Shown here: positions 1 to 5,686 of the stretch, piece after piece
How the letters are laid out: the number at the start of each line of letters is the position of its first letter
Numbering within the stretch: the stretch's first letter is position 1
Source: Rhizobium sp.
GTDB taxonomy: Bacteria > Pseudomonadota > Alphaproteobacteria > Rhizobiales > Rhizobiaceae
Direction of reading: 5' to 3'
Length of the DNA stretch: 9,269 nucleotides
Assembly (NCBI GenBank): GCA_003527225.1
Contig: DPXQ01000096.1
Span: 1 to 9,269, forward strand
Notes under the pieces: model-generated
What the model saw: the letters and a program-made list of their open reading frames with translations, nothing else
What the model was told of the DNA's origin: nothing
Databases searched by the model: none
Program-made: the position numbers and the translations under genes

Positions 1-18
1 GCAGGGGAGGGAGACGTC

Positions 19-393
19 ATGACCCCGTCCCCGGAACGTCAGGCGCTGCTCTTTCAGATGGAAGAGGCCCGCCGCCAGACCCAACGCCAGCTCGACACCA
101 TCGACCGGCAGATCATCCGCAGCATGACGGCTCTCATTCCATCACTCGGACGACGCCGGACCGGATACCGGCGGGGTAAACCGCCCGCGCCGGAAGCCTT
201 CCTCGCCCGCTATCGCTCCAGTCTGGCGGCGATCACCGCGGAACGGCAGCCGGAGATCGATGCTCTTTCCCGCAAGCTCGCGCGCCAGGAGGCCGCCATC
301 GCCGCTTTCCAGGCGCGACCGCTTCCGCTCCTGGTCCGGAACGAGGATAGCGTCATCACCGTCGTGAGAGGAGCGGGCCATGAGGCGCTTTGA
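19..393 (+). CDS. Hypothetical protein, charged and probably helical
   Basis: I do not recognise this 124-aa protein. The ATG follows a strong ribosome binding site (GGAGGGAG) about 6 bases upstream. Residues 1-40 and about 65-100 are rich in Gln, Glu, Arg, Ala and Leu with few helix breakers, which suggests two helical or coiled-coil stretches. Between them lies a basic Arg/Gly/Pro segment (about residues 44-60) that could be a linker or contact nucleic acid. There is no signal peptide or membrane segment. Its last codons overlap the next gene by 14 bases, so the two are probably translated together. The start, RBS and overlap make it likely to be a real gene; any function would be a guess. 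Confidence 0.62.
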   Translation: MTPSPERQALLFQMEEARRQTQRQLDTIDRQIIRSMTALIPSLGRRRTGYRRGKPPAPEAFLARYRSSLAAITAERQPEIDALSRKLARQEAAIAAFQARPLPLLVRNEDSVITVVRGAGHEAL

Positions 394-595
394 CGCCGAG
401 CCGCTTCCACCTCTGACCGAGGAAGAGGTGAATGCCCTTCAGGATTATGCCGCCAGACACGGCCGTTCGTGGAAGCGCATCCTGAACAACGCCTGGATGG
501 GCGAAGCGCCCTATGACGATGGCGGGATATTACGCCGACTTCGCAACACGCACGGCCCCACCTGGCTTGATCGTTACCGCTTGCCCAAACGGTAG
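380..595 (+). CDS. Hypothetical small protein coupled to the upstream gene
   Basis: A 71-aa protein that I do not recognise. Its ATG lies inside the end of the upstream gene, behind a GAGGAG ribosome binding site, which points to translational coupling and a two-gene operon. The protein has an acidic N-terminal stretch with LTEEEVNAL, then an aromatic and basic part (RSWKRILNNAW at about 29-39), and ends in a basic tail (RYRLPKR). The layout suggests a compact helical protein, perhaps binding a partner or nucleic acid. No catalytic motif is visible. It converges on the YjdM-like gene, with only 9 bases between the two stop codons and no obvious terminator there. Confidence 0.65.
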   Translation: MRRFDAEPLPPLTEEEVNALQDYAARHGRSWKRILNNAWMGEAPYDDGGILRRLRNTHGPTWLDRYRLPKR

Positions 596-604
596 CGCAC
601 GCCG

Positions 605-910
605 TCAGCGCTTGCGCACGAATTCCGTGCGCAGGACCAGCCCCTTGATCACGTCGTGGCGGCAATCGATCTCTTCCGGATTATCGGTGAGCCGGATCGA
701 CCTGATGACGGTGCCCTGCTTCAGCGTCTGGCCGGCGCCTTTGACCTTCAGATCCTTGACCAGCGCCACGGAGTCGCCGTCAGCAAGAATATTGCCGGAT
801 GCATCGCGGACTTCCGCGGCCTTGGCTTTCTCGGCAGCAAGTTCGGAGGCTGGGCGCCATTCTCCGGTTGCTTCGTCATAGACGTAATCGTCGTTGTTCT
901 GGTCGCTCAT
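605..910 (-). CDS. yjdM: YjdM/PhnA-family protein lacking the zinc ribbon
   Basis: A 101-aa cytoplasmic protein. The C-terminal two thirds (about residues 34-101) match the PhnA/YjdM domain: the core VRDASGNILADGDSVALVKD, followed by LKVKGAGQTLKQGT, an IRL strand, an IDC motif and the ending LRTEFVRKR. Enterobacterial YjdM carries an N-terminal Cys4 zinc ribbon. Here that part is replaced by an acidic segment containing YVYDEATGEW and no CxxC pair. The only cysteine is in the IDC motif. The family was once linked to alkylphosphonate use, but no phosphonate genes are nearby and its biochemical role is unsettled. The start is supported by purine-rich AGGGAAAGGG upstream. It is the only minus-strand gene in the left half of the window. 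Confidence 0.85.
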   Translation of the reverse strand: MSDQNNDDYVYDEATGEWRPASELAAEKAKAAEVRDASGNILADGDSVALVKDLKVKGAGQTLKQGTVIRSIRLTDNPEEIDCRHDVIKGLVLRTEFVRKR

Positions 911-1433
911 CTGTTGTGCCCTTTCCCTCGGAGACCTTGCAATGGTCCCTCATGCCAGGAGCGCATCTATCGCGGAAAGCCGCCGAGAGCAAACCGCCGA
1001 TTTCCCATCGAAGAGCGCCTCGCAGACCAGCGGACATCAGGAGGACGTTAGAGCATTCCAGCACTGGTGAACGGAGCTCTTCCGGCAGACGGGAAATGGT
1101 TGGCGCGCGCCTTGCCCGGCTTCCTTCGGCTCTGGCATTCGGTGTCGATCCCCTTGGCCGTTCTGCCCTTCGGTTTCGTTGCGGTCTGAACCGGCGGCCG
1201 GTCGTTTCAAGGCCGCTATCGCGCCGCGGGGCGGCCGGTCATGCCGTTCTCGACAAAGCAGGCAAGCGGGCTTCGCAGGTCTGTGAGACCCGCTTGACCG
1301 CTTGACTGCTCCGCTCGATCTGGCCTGCCCGGACCCTGAAACGTCCGGCTTGCGCCGGATCCCTTCGACCGCACCGAAGGGCAGATCGGCCAAGGGGCCG
1401 AACCGCTTCGGGGAAACCGAGAAGGAAACCATC
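911..1433. other. Gene-free structured leader between divergent genes
   Basis: I find no convincing gene here; open frames are arginine-rich shadows. The left end carries the RBS of the minus-strand YjdM gene. The right part looks like a long 5' leader for the gene at 1434. It contains an 11-bp direct repeat GGCGGCCGGTC (1193-1203 and 1230-1240), an inverted repeat CAAGCGGG/CCCGCTTG (1263-1270 and 1289-1296), and a competing small hairpin GGTCT-GTG-AGACC (1278-1290). It also has two back-to-back copies of CGCTTGAC (1291-1306). Confidence 0.5.
1293..1321 (+). promoter_or_regulatory. Candidate promoter with tandem CTTGAC boxes
   Basis: CTTGAC, the usual alphaproteobacterial -35 sequence, occurs at 1293-1298 and again at 1301-1306. 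A 17-base spacer after the first leads to CGATCT (1316-1321), a weak -10. Transcription from here would give a leader of roughly 105 bases before the ATG at 1434. The -10 match is poor, so this is only a candidate. Confidence 0.28.
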
Positions 1434-2021
1434 ATGGCAAAGCCCGCAACCCAGTCCCGCCAATCCGCCCGCGTCGTCCAGCTCCGCAAGGGCGCCACGA
1501 TCGAAATGGTCCGCCTCACATGCCCCGATGAAGCCCAGGCGCTCAAGATCGGCGAAAGCTTTGGGACCGCCATCCTCGACAGCGACGGCATCCGCGACAT
1601 GCACGAACGCCTGATCATCGAGACCGCCACAGGCCTTTCCGACGGGCTTGGCGAGCGGGCGATGCAGATCCATCTGCAGCGCATCGTCGGTGCCTATGTC
1701 GGATCCGCCCATGGCGCGGGCCAGTTCTACTCGCGCGCCGTCACCGAGGCGCGTGACGCCACCGCCAAGAGTGCCACTGATGCCCGCGACGAGGATCTCG
1801 ACGGTCCCGTCGGTTATGACAGCGCCGCCCAGCGCAAGCGCGAGTTCGCGGCCGACATGGGCGTCCAGGCGCACGCGCTGCGGATGGCCGCCGAAGGTGC
1901 CGTCGCCGCTTACGAGCAGGTCGTCGGCGAGGCATGGAAGCCCTTCGACCGGCCTGTCGACAATCCTGGCCAGTCCCTCGACCGCAAAGCGGCCGCCGCG
2001 CAGATGTCAGCCTTCGATTGA
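1434..2021 (+). CDS. Hypothetical protein, 195 aa, plasmid accessory type
   Basis: I do not recognise a named family. The chosen ATG at 1434 has AAGGAA about 8 bases upstream and begins MAKPATQSRQSARVVQ. The reading frame stays open upstream to 1302, but that stretch has the look of non-coding leader. The protein starts with a short basic Ser/Arg/Gln tail, followed by a mixed region (about 20-60) and then long Ala-, Glu- and Arg-rich helices (about 65-180) containing GDGL-like turns and an AHGAGQFYSRAV segment. No membrane or catalytic motif is seen. It sits alone between a structured leader and tandem terminator hairpins, so it is probably its own transcription unit, upstream of ardC. Confidence 0.8.
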   Translation: MAKPATQSRQSARVVQLRKGATIEMVRLTCPDEAQALKIGESFGTAILDSDGIRDMHERLIIETATGLSDGLGERAMQIHLQRIVGAYVGSAHGAGQFYSRAVTEARDATAKSATDARDEDLDGPVGYDSAAQRKREFAADMGVQAHALRMAAEGAVAAYEQVVGEAWKPFDRPVDNPGQSLDRKAAAAQMSAFD

Positions 2022-2030
2022 GACCGACCT

Positions 2031-2050
2031 GGCGGAGCTTCGGCTCCGCC
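2031..2050 (+). terminator. Perfect UUCG-loop hairpin terminator
   Basis: GGCGGAGC-TTCG-GCTCCGCC forms an 8-bp GC-rich perfect stem with a stable UUCG tetraloop, 9 bases after the stop codon at 2021. It is followed by TTCATCGT, so the T tract is weak. It fits an intrinsic terminator or 3'-end protecting hairpin. Confidence 0.65.
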
Positions 2051-2068
2051 TTCATCGTATCCAGGAAG

Positions 2069-2094
2069 AAGCCGTCTCCTCACGGGGGCGGCTT
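2069..2094 (+). terminator. Second hairpin in tandem, possible terminator
   Basis: AAGCCG (2069-2074) pairs with CGGCTT (2089-2094), and inside it CTCC pairs with GGGG around a TCAC loop, with one T/G mismatch between the two stem parts. The hairpin is followed by TCGTGTTTCG. It backs up the hairpin 18 bases upstream and separates the 195-aa gene from ardC. Confidence 0.5.
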
Positions 2095-2142
2095 TCGTGT
2101 TTCGACGTCGCGACGAAGTCGCATCAGGAGAGGTGAGAGAGA

Positions 2143-2274
2143 ATGAAATCGGGGCGAGAGACAGGCGCCATCGCGGCCCGTCCCTTCTTTCGGTCCTGCA
2201 GGAGCCGACGGCAGGCGCAACGGCTACGCCGTCCTTCTCTTCGTTCCGGCCGTTCCGGTGCGCATGCCGCCTGA
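2143..2274 (+). CDS. Doubtful 43-codon ORF in the ardC leader
   Basis: The ATG at 2143 follows a purine-rich GGAGAGGTGAGAG that would serve as a ribosome binding site, and the frame closes at 2272-2274. The predicted peptide is strongly basic (Arg, Ser, Ala, Gln), which is also what random GC-rich sequence gives. It ends 67 bases before the ardC start. It could be a leader peptide or chance; I recognise no family. Confidence 0.22.
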   Translation: MKSGRETGAIAARPFFRSCRSRRQAQRLRRPSLRSGRSGAHAA

Positions 2275-2341
2275 CCGCTCCTGCCATCGGCCCTCCGCGA
2301 CGGGGCCGCGATGGACGCGGCCTCACACGGAGGTCAGAAGA

Positions 2342-3268
2342 ATGAGCACGAAATCAGAAAGCGCGAGGATCGACATCTATGCGCGGATCACGGAGCGGAT
2401 CGTCGCCGATCTGCAGAAGGGGGTGCGCCCGTGGGTGCAACCGTGGAGTGCCGGCAACATGGCCGGGCCGATCACCCGGCCGCTGCGCCATAATGGCCAG
2501 CCATATACGGGGCTCAATGTGCTGCTTCTCTGGTCGGAGAGTATCGCCAGCGGCTTCATGTCGGCAACGTGGATGACGCTGCGTCAGGCAAACGAACTCG
2601 GCGCCCACGTCCGGAAGGGCGAGAGCGGTGCGACCGTGGTCTATGCCAGCCGCTTCACGAAGACGGAGAAGGATGTGGGCGGCGGCGAAGTCGAGCGCGA
2701 CATTCCGTTCCTCAAGGCATACACGGTGTTCAATTGCGATCAAGTCGAGGGGCTTCCGGATTACTACTATTGCCGCCCGGAACCGGTCGCAGAGCCGCTT
2801 AAACGCATCGAGCATGCGGACCGTTTCTTCGCCAATACCGGCGCGGTGATCCGGCATGGCGGACGCCAAGCCTTCTATCAGCCATCCAGCGATAGCATTC
2901 AGATGCCGGGTTTCGAGACGTTCCGGGATGCCGAAAGCTATTACGCCGTCCTCGGACATGAGGTCACCCACTGGGTTGGCGCAAGCCATCGGCTGAACAG
3001 AGATCTCAGCCGCTACCACAAGGATCGCACCGATCGCGCGCGCGAAGAGCTTTGTGCCGACATAGGGGCAAGTTTCCTTTGCGCCGATCTCGGGATCGTC
3101 CCGGAACTGGAGCCGCGGCCCGATCACGCCAGCTATGTGGCTTCGTGGTTGAAGCTGCTCGGCGGTGACCGCCGGGCCATCTTCCAGGCGGCCGCACATG
3201 CGCAACGCGCTGTCGCCTATCTCCACGATCTCCAGCCCAAGGAGGAGACGGAGCGGCAGGCCGCCTGA
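2342..3268 (+). CDS. ardC: Antirestriction protein ArdC (ssDNA-binding, zinc metallopeptidase fold)
   Basis: A 308-aa protein. The N-terminal domain (about 8-130) is the ArdC ssDNA-binding domain, with IYARITERIVADLQKG, VRPWVQPWS, the GLNVLLLW segment and WMTLRQANELGAHVRKGE. The C-terminal domain (about 155-300) is zincin-like: HEVTH at 206-210 is the HExxH zinc motif, and a Glu in REELCADIGA (about 235-236) is the likely third ligand. In the family, ArdC from plasmid pSa protects incoming single-stranded DNA from host restriction. The ATG at 2342 has GGAGG 9 bases upstream and gives the normal family length; the frame extends further up but lacks family-like sequence. Its place between oriT-proximal genes fits a role in the recipient just after transfer. 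Confidence 0.95.
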   Translation: MSTKSESARIDIYARITERIVADLQKGVRPWVQPWSAGNMAGPITRPLRHNGQPYTGLNVLLLWSESIASGFMSATWMTLRQANELGAHVRKGESGATVVYASRFTKTEKDVGGGEVERDIPFLKAYTVFNCDQVEGLPDYYYCRPEPVAEPLKRIEHADRFFANTGAVIRHGGRQAFYQPSSDSIQMPGFETFRDAESYYAVLGHEVTHWVGASHRLNRDLSRYHKDRTDRAREELCADIGASFLCADLGIVPELEPRPDHASYVASWLKLLGGDRRAIFQAAAHAQRAVAYLHDLQPKEETERQAA

Positions 3269-3354
3269 TGCTTCAACTTCCGGGATCGCAGGGCGGGGTG
3301 GCGAGGCTTCCCCCATCCGGCCGTGCGATCTTCGCCTCCCCTGATGGCTGAACC

Positions 3355-3383
3355 TTGCAGATATGGGCGAGGCGATCTACATT
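3355..3383 (+). promoter_or_regulatory. vapBC promoter
   Basis: TTGCAG (3355-3360) and TACATT (3378-3383) are separated by exactly 17 bases, a good sigma-70-type arrangement. The region is noticeably AT-richer than its surroundings and lies 32 bases before the vapB start. The -10 overlaps the first copy of the ATCTACAT repeat. Confidence 0.55.
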
Positions 3384-3404
3384 ATTTCCTGCATTTATCT
3401 ACAT
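3375..3404 (+). repeat. Direct repeat ATCTACAT, candidate VapBC operator
   Basis: ATCTACAT occurs at 3375-3382 and 3397-3404, with starts 22 bases apart, close to two helical turns. One copy overlaps the -10 box and the other abuts the vapB ribosome binding site (GGAG 3405-3408). VapBC complexes usually repress their own promoter, so these repeats are a plausible binding site. Confidence 0.45.
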
Positions 3405-3414
3405 GGAGTGACCC

Positions 3415-3657
3415 ATGCCGATCAACGTCAACAATCCGGAAGCGGATGCGCTAACGCGCAAGTTCGCGCATATGGCCGGCGTCAGCATTACAGACGCCAT
3501 CGTGATTGCCATGAAAGAAGCGATCGAACGCCGCCGTCACGAGGAGACCCCGCTGCAAACCGCCGCCCGGCTCCGCAAACAGCATGGCGTCAAACTCGAT
3601 GCTGCTGCGAGACAGCCGCTTCCGCGCGAAGCCTATGACGAATTGTGGGAAAGCTGA
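3415..3657 (+). CDS. vapB: VapB-type antitoxin (Rv0623/PSK family)
   Basis: An 80-aa antitoxin. The N-terminal part (about 4-45) matches the PSK/Rv0623-like antitoxin family: IxVNNPEADALTRKFAHMAGVSITDAIVIAMKEAIER, a short strand plus two helices typical of a ribbon-helix-helix-like dimer that binds DNA. The C-terminal part (about 50-80, LRKQHGV to AYDELWES) would wrap and block the toxin. The ATG is preceded by GGAG at a 6-base spacing. Its stop codon overlaps the toxin start (TGATG), the usual translational coupling of vapBC. With VapC it should stabilise the element in the population and repress its own promoter. Confidence 0.92.
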   Translation: MPINVNNPEADALTRKFAHMAGVSITDAIVIAMKEAIERRRHEETPLQTAARLRKQHGVKLDAAARQPLPREAYDELWES

Positions 3658-4061
3658 TGTTCGTCGATGCCTGCGCCATCATCGCGCTCCTCTCCGACGA
3701 GCCGGAAGCGGAGCGTGTCTCCAATGCGGTCGCGTCTGCGAGGGCCGCTTTCACCTCCCCGGTCGCCGTGCTTGAGGCTGTGCTCGGCCTTGCCCGCCCC
3801 GACAAGTTCGGCCTCACCGTGGCGGAGGTGGAACCGATCGTCATCGAGTTCCTCGATGAGCGCGGGATCGAAATCCGCGATCTCCCGCCTGCGGACGCGA
3901 CGACCCGGATCGCTCTTTCCGCCGCGCATCGCTATCGCGCGGGCCGCCGGGGCCTCAATCTCGGTGACTGCCTGCATTATGCATGCGCCAAATATTATAA
4001 CGTACCCATTCTGGCGACGGCAGATGAGTTCAGACAGACAGACATCGACACTGTACCCTGA
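3657..4061 (+). CDS. vapC: VapC-type PIN-domain ribonuclease toxin
   Basis: A 134-aa PIN-domain toxin. The conserved acidic residues expected for metal-dependent RNA cleavage are all present: D4 (MFVDACAII), E40 (VLEAVLG), D104 (NLGDCLHYA) and D123 (TADEF), and the family ending FRQTDI is intact. I chose the ATG at 3657, which overlaps the vapB stop as TGATG; a GTG at 3645 would add four residues and is less likely. VapC toxins usually cut tRNA or rRNA and are neutralised by the adjacent VapB. All catalytic positions are intact, so the toxin is probably active. The specific RNA target cannot be read from sequence. Confidence 0.93.
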   Translation: MFVDACAIIALLSDEPEAERVSNAVASARAAFTSPVAVLEAVLGLARPDKFGLTVAEVEPIVIEFLDERGIEIRDLPPADATTRIALSAAHRYRAGRRGLNLGDCLHYACAKYYNVPILATADEFRQTDIDTVP

Positions 4062-4159
4062 CGCAGCGAGCCACGACGGCTGGTTCCGGGCGAAGGTGCA
4101 GGAGGCCCTGAGACATCCCCGAAGAATAGGCCGAAGCATATTTCGCCGAGCGCGTCTAA
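4060..4159 (+). pseudogene. Possible decayed antitoxin C-terminus
   Basis: Right after vapC, one frame reads SHDGWFRAKVQEALRHP (from about 4069). A shift of one base gives PEE, a stop, AEAYFAERV, and a second stop (4118-4159). HDxWFRxxVQEAL followed by an acidic helix is the pattern seen at the C-terminus of some RelB/StbD-like antitoxins. Without a start, and with a frameshift and two stops, this would be a relic. The match rests on memory of the pattern over about 30 residues, so it is weak. Confidence 0.25.
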
Positions 4160-4850
4160 AGGCGCGGTGCAGCGTCGGCGAACGGCACTTGTAGGCCTTC
4201 TTGATCCGGCGGGCGCAGCCGGCCCGGTGCGCGCAAAGAGCCCCGCCGCGCGACGGCGGATCCGGTGTGGTCGATATAGGCATGCCGCGAGCCTGTTGGT
4301 TTCGAAGCGCTCCCATCCATTCCTCTCGACCGGCCGCCAGTTAGGCGTCGTGAAATTGGGGCCGCCCGCATGTCCGAGGATACGCGGCCGATGGAAGAGC
4401 CGCCATACGATCGGCGCCGACCAGCGGACTCGTCATGGACATGATGCGGATGGGGCGTCGGTGAGCGATCGACGGCATCGGCGGGCCGTGCAGACGGGAG
4501 CGGTCGTGAGAGCGGTGCCATCACCGGGGTTGCCGTTGGGGATCGCCGATGAAATCAAGGCCATAAGCCGGGTTCCTTCCCTATTGAAGCAGGGCGCACC
4601 TGCGCAGACCCCGATGGATTGGGTGTGACCGAAGGACGTCTTCGTCTCGATCGCCTGGACCGCAACGGCCGTCGCAACTTTCTTCCCCTGCGAACAGCGT
4701 TCGCATTCCTCGCGGTCCAAGAAAGCCGCTCCCGGCCGCCCTCCACTTCGTTTCGGCCCTGGCGGGTGCGGCGTCGATCGCCCCCGGTCCTCACACCGCC
4801 ATCGAGGCCGCGACAGGCGCGGCCCGAACAAACCGGAAAGGATCACGACA
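4062..4850. other. Long gene-poor region between vapC and DUF736
   Basis: I see no intact gene in these 789 bases. The longest frames (for example 4167-4628 plus and 4156-4524 minus) are arginine- and proline-rich, lack good start sites and match nothing I know. The left edge may hold a decayed antitoxin fragment. The right part (about 4640-4850) behaves as a leader for DUF736, with a nested hairpin listed separately. The remainder may be degraded coding sequence, but I cannot name an ancestor. Confidence 0.45.
4656..4719 (+). repeat. Nested inverted repeats in the DUF736 leader
   Basis: TGGACCGC (4656-4663) pairs with GCGGTCCA (4712-4719). Within the loop lies a perfect 7-bp hairpin TGCGAAC-AGC-GTTCGCA (4689-4705). 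Together they form a nested stem that ends 131 bases before the DUF736 start. There is no T tract, so it is not a typical terminator; an RNA or single-stranded DNA structure is possible. Confidence 0.4.
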
Positions 4851-5168
4851 ATGGCAGTCATCGGCGAATTCACCACCAACGGCAACAACTCGATCATCGG
4901 CAACGTGCGCACGCTCACGGTCAGCATGAAGGCCCGCCTGAACCCCATCGAGCGCGTCTCGCGCGACGCCCCGGACTTTCGCATCACCGCCGGCAACGGC
5001 GTCGAGGTCGGCGCAGGCTGGAAGGCGGTCTCCAACGACGGCGAGGAATACATCTCGGTCAAGCTGGACGACCCGAGCTTCAATGCTCCCATCACCGCGG
5101 CCCTGTGGCCGAGTGAGAAGGAAGGCGAATACGCCCTTATCTGGAACCGCCCGAAGCGGGAAGCCTGA
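4851..5168 (+). CDS. DUF736 family protein
   Basis: A 105-aa cytoplasmic protein with the DUF736 pattern along its length: MAVIGEFTTNGN at the start, GNVRTLTVSMKARLNPIE, the PDFRIT strand, GVEVGAGWKAVSNDG, YISVKLDDPSFNAPITAAL and the ending YALIWNRPKR. This small all-beta family is common on rhizobial and sphingomonad plasmids and integrative elements, often close to antirestriction and conjugation genes; its biochemical role is not known. The ATG has AAGGA about 8 bases upstream. The gene has its own long leader and ends in a clear terminator, so it is a single-gene unit. Confidence 0.93.
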   Translation: MAVIGEFTTNGNNSIIGNVRTLTVSMKARLNPIERVSRDAPDFRITAGNGVEVGAGWKAVSNDGEEYISVKLDDPSFNAPITAALWPSEKEGEYALIWNRPKREA

Positions 5169-5181
5169 TCCCCACCCCGAG

Positions 5182-5210
5182 GGGCTCCGCCAAATGGCGG
5201 GGCTCTTCTT
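5182..5210 (+). terminator. Rho-independent terminator after DUF736
   Basis: GCTCCGCC (5184-5191), an AAAT loop and GGCGGGGC (5196-5203) make an 8-bp stem with one U-G wobble, extendable by one or two pairs. It is followed by TCTTCTT, a reasonable pyrimidine tract. It begins 13 bases after the DUF736 stop. Confidence 0.75.
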
Positions 5211-5309
5211 CCTCTGCCGCGTGAGGAAGCCGATCGCGGGCATCGAGCCCGCTTCCGGCTGTTCGGGTGCCGTACGGAGAACTGGGGTCTACTCAGGTCG
5301 TCCAAGGAT

Positions 5310-5436
5310 GTCATGGCGGACCGAAGGCGTCCAGCACGAGCGGTACCCCCAAAATGCTGGCGCATTTCGGCTCCCCCCACTCGCCGCCTCCGGCGGTCGC
5401 GTTCCGCGCTCCTGGACTCCTCCGCTCCGCCATGAC
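5310..5436. repeat. Imperfect 25-bp inverted repeats bounding a 127-base element
   Basis: The arm at 5310-5334 (GTCATGGCGGA through GTCCAG) and the reverse complement of 5412-5436 agree at 22 of 25 positions, including 11 perfect outer bases and 6 perfect inner ones. The 77 bases between are GC-rich; the arms extend weakly inward (GAGCG). It could be a REP/MITE-like palindromic element or a regulatory stem-loop. It ends 38 bases before the next gene. Confidence 0.6.
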
Positions 5437-5474
5437 GCGCGGCGTCGTTTTTCACAAACGCCAAGGAGACGACG

Positions 5475-5645
5475 ATGACGATTTCTCTCGAAATGCAAAT
5501 CGAGGAACTGAAAGCTGAACTCAGGGCCGTTCTGGACGCGAGCGAGCGCCGCCAGATCGCGGTGGAGTTGGAACTTGCCCAGGCCGAGCTTGCCGCCGTC
5601 GAGGCCGAACAGGACGGCCGCATCAGCGGGGAGCCTCCTTTCTAG
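5475..5645 (+). CDS. Small acidic coiled-coil protein, 56 aa
   Basis: I do not recognise a named family. The ATG at 5475 follows AAGGAG at a 6-base spacing, and the frame closes with TAG at 5643-5645. Residues 4-47 form one long amphipathic helix with regular Leu/Ile/Val spacing (LEMQIEELKAEL, RRQIAVELELAQAELAAVEA), rich in Glu, as in a coiled coil. The end, GRISGEPPF, is short and non-helical. Good RBS, strong helix periodicity and a compact ending argue for a real gene despite its size. It converges on the HU gene and lies just after the inverted-repeat element. Interaction with a larger partner is a guess. Confidence 0.7.
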   Translation: MTISLEMQIEELKAELRAVLDASERRQIAVELELAQAELAAVEAEQDGRISGEPPF

Positions 5646-5657
5646 GAGCCTTCCATC

Positions 5658-5679
5658 GGGCTGCCGATCTCAGCAGCCC
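5658..5679. terminator. Hairpin between convergent genes
   Basis: GGGCTGC (5658-5664) and GCAGCCC (5673-5679) form a perfect 7-bp stem around an 8-base loop, placed between the stops of the 56-aa gene (plus) and the HU gene (minus). It could end transcripts from both sides, although neither side has a clear T tract. Confidence 0.45.
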
Positions 5680-5686
5680 ACTCGCC

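Larger units (their letters stand above)
2022..2341. other. Intergenic region before ardC
   Basis: This 320-base stretch begins with the two hairpins listed separately. A further short hairpin, GCGAC-GAA-GTCGC, lies at 2110-2122. An arginine-rich 43-codon frame starts at 2143 and is listed separately as doubtful. The rest is GC-rich with no clear promoter. The ardC ribosome binding site (GGAGG) is at the right end. Confidence 0.45.
5169..5474. other. Intergenic region with terminator and inverted-repeat element
   Basis: These 306 bases hold the DUF736 terminator, the 127-base inverted-repeat element (5310-5436) and the ribosome binding site of the 56-aa gene. I find no gene; open frames across it run through the inverted repeat on both strands and look accidental. 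Confidence 0.5.

Noticed and set aside
1193..1240. CRISPR array suggested by the repeated GGCGGCCGGTC
   Set aside because: Only two 11-bp copies, no regular repeat-spacer pattern and no cas genes.
1037..1874. Two overlapping minus-strand frames of about 210 codons
   Set aside because: They are antisense to the 195-aa gene and its leader, have no good start signals and match nothing known.
2354..3316. 320-codon minus-strand frame
   Set aside because: Antisense to ardC, whose zinc motif and ssDNA-binding domain are intact.
4167..4628. 153-codon plus-strand frame
   Set aside because: Rich in Arg, His and Pro, no ribosome binding site and no recognised motif; more likely open by chance.
5310..5436. 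Insertion sequence bounded by inverted repeats
   Set aside because: The element is only 127 bases with no transposase and no visible target duplication, so I list it only as a repeat.
4433..5623. Long 396-codon minus-strand frame
   Set aside because: It runs antisense through DUF736 and the 56-aa gene, both of which have recognisable features, and its own sequence is Arg/Ser/Pro-rich with no family match.
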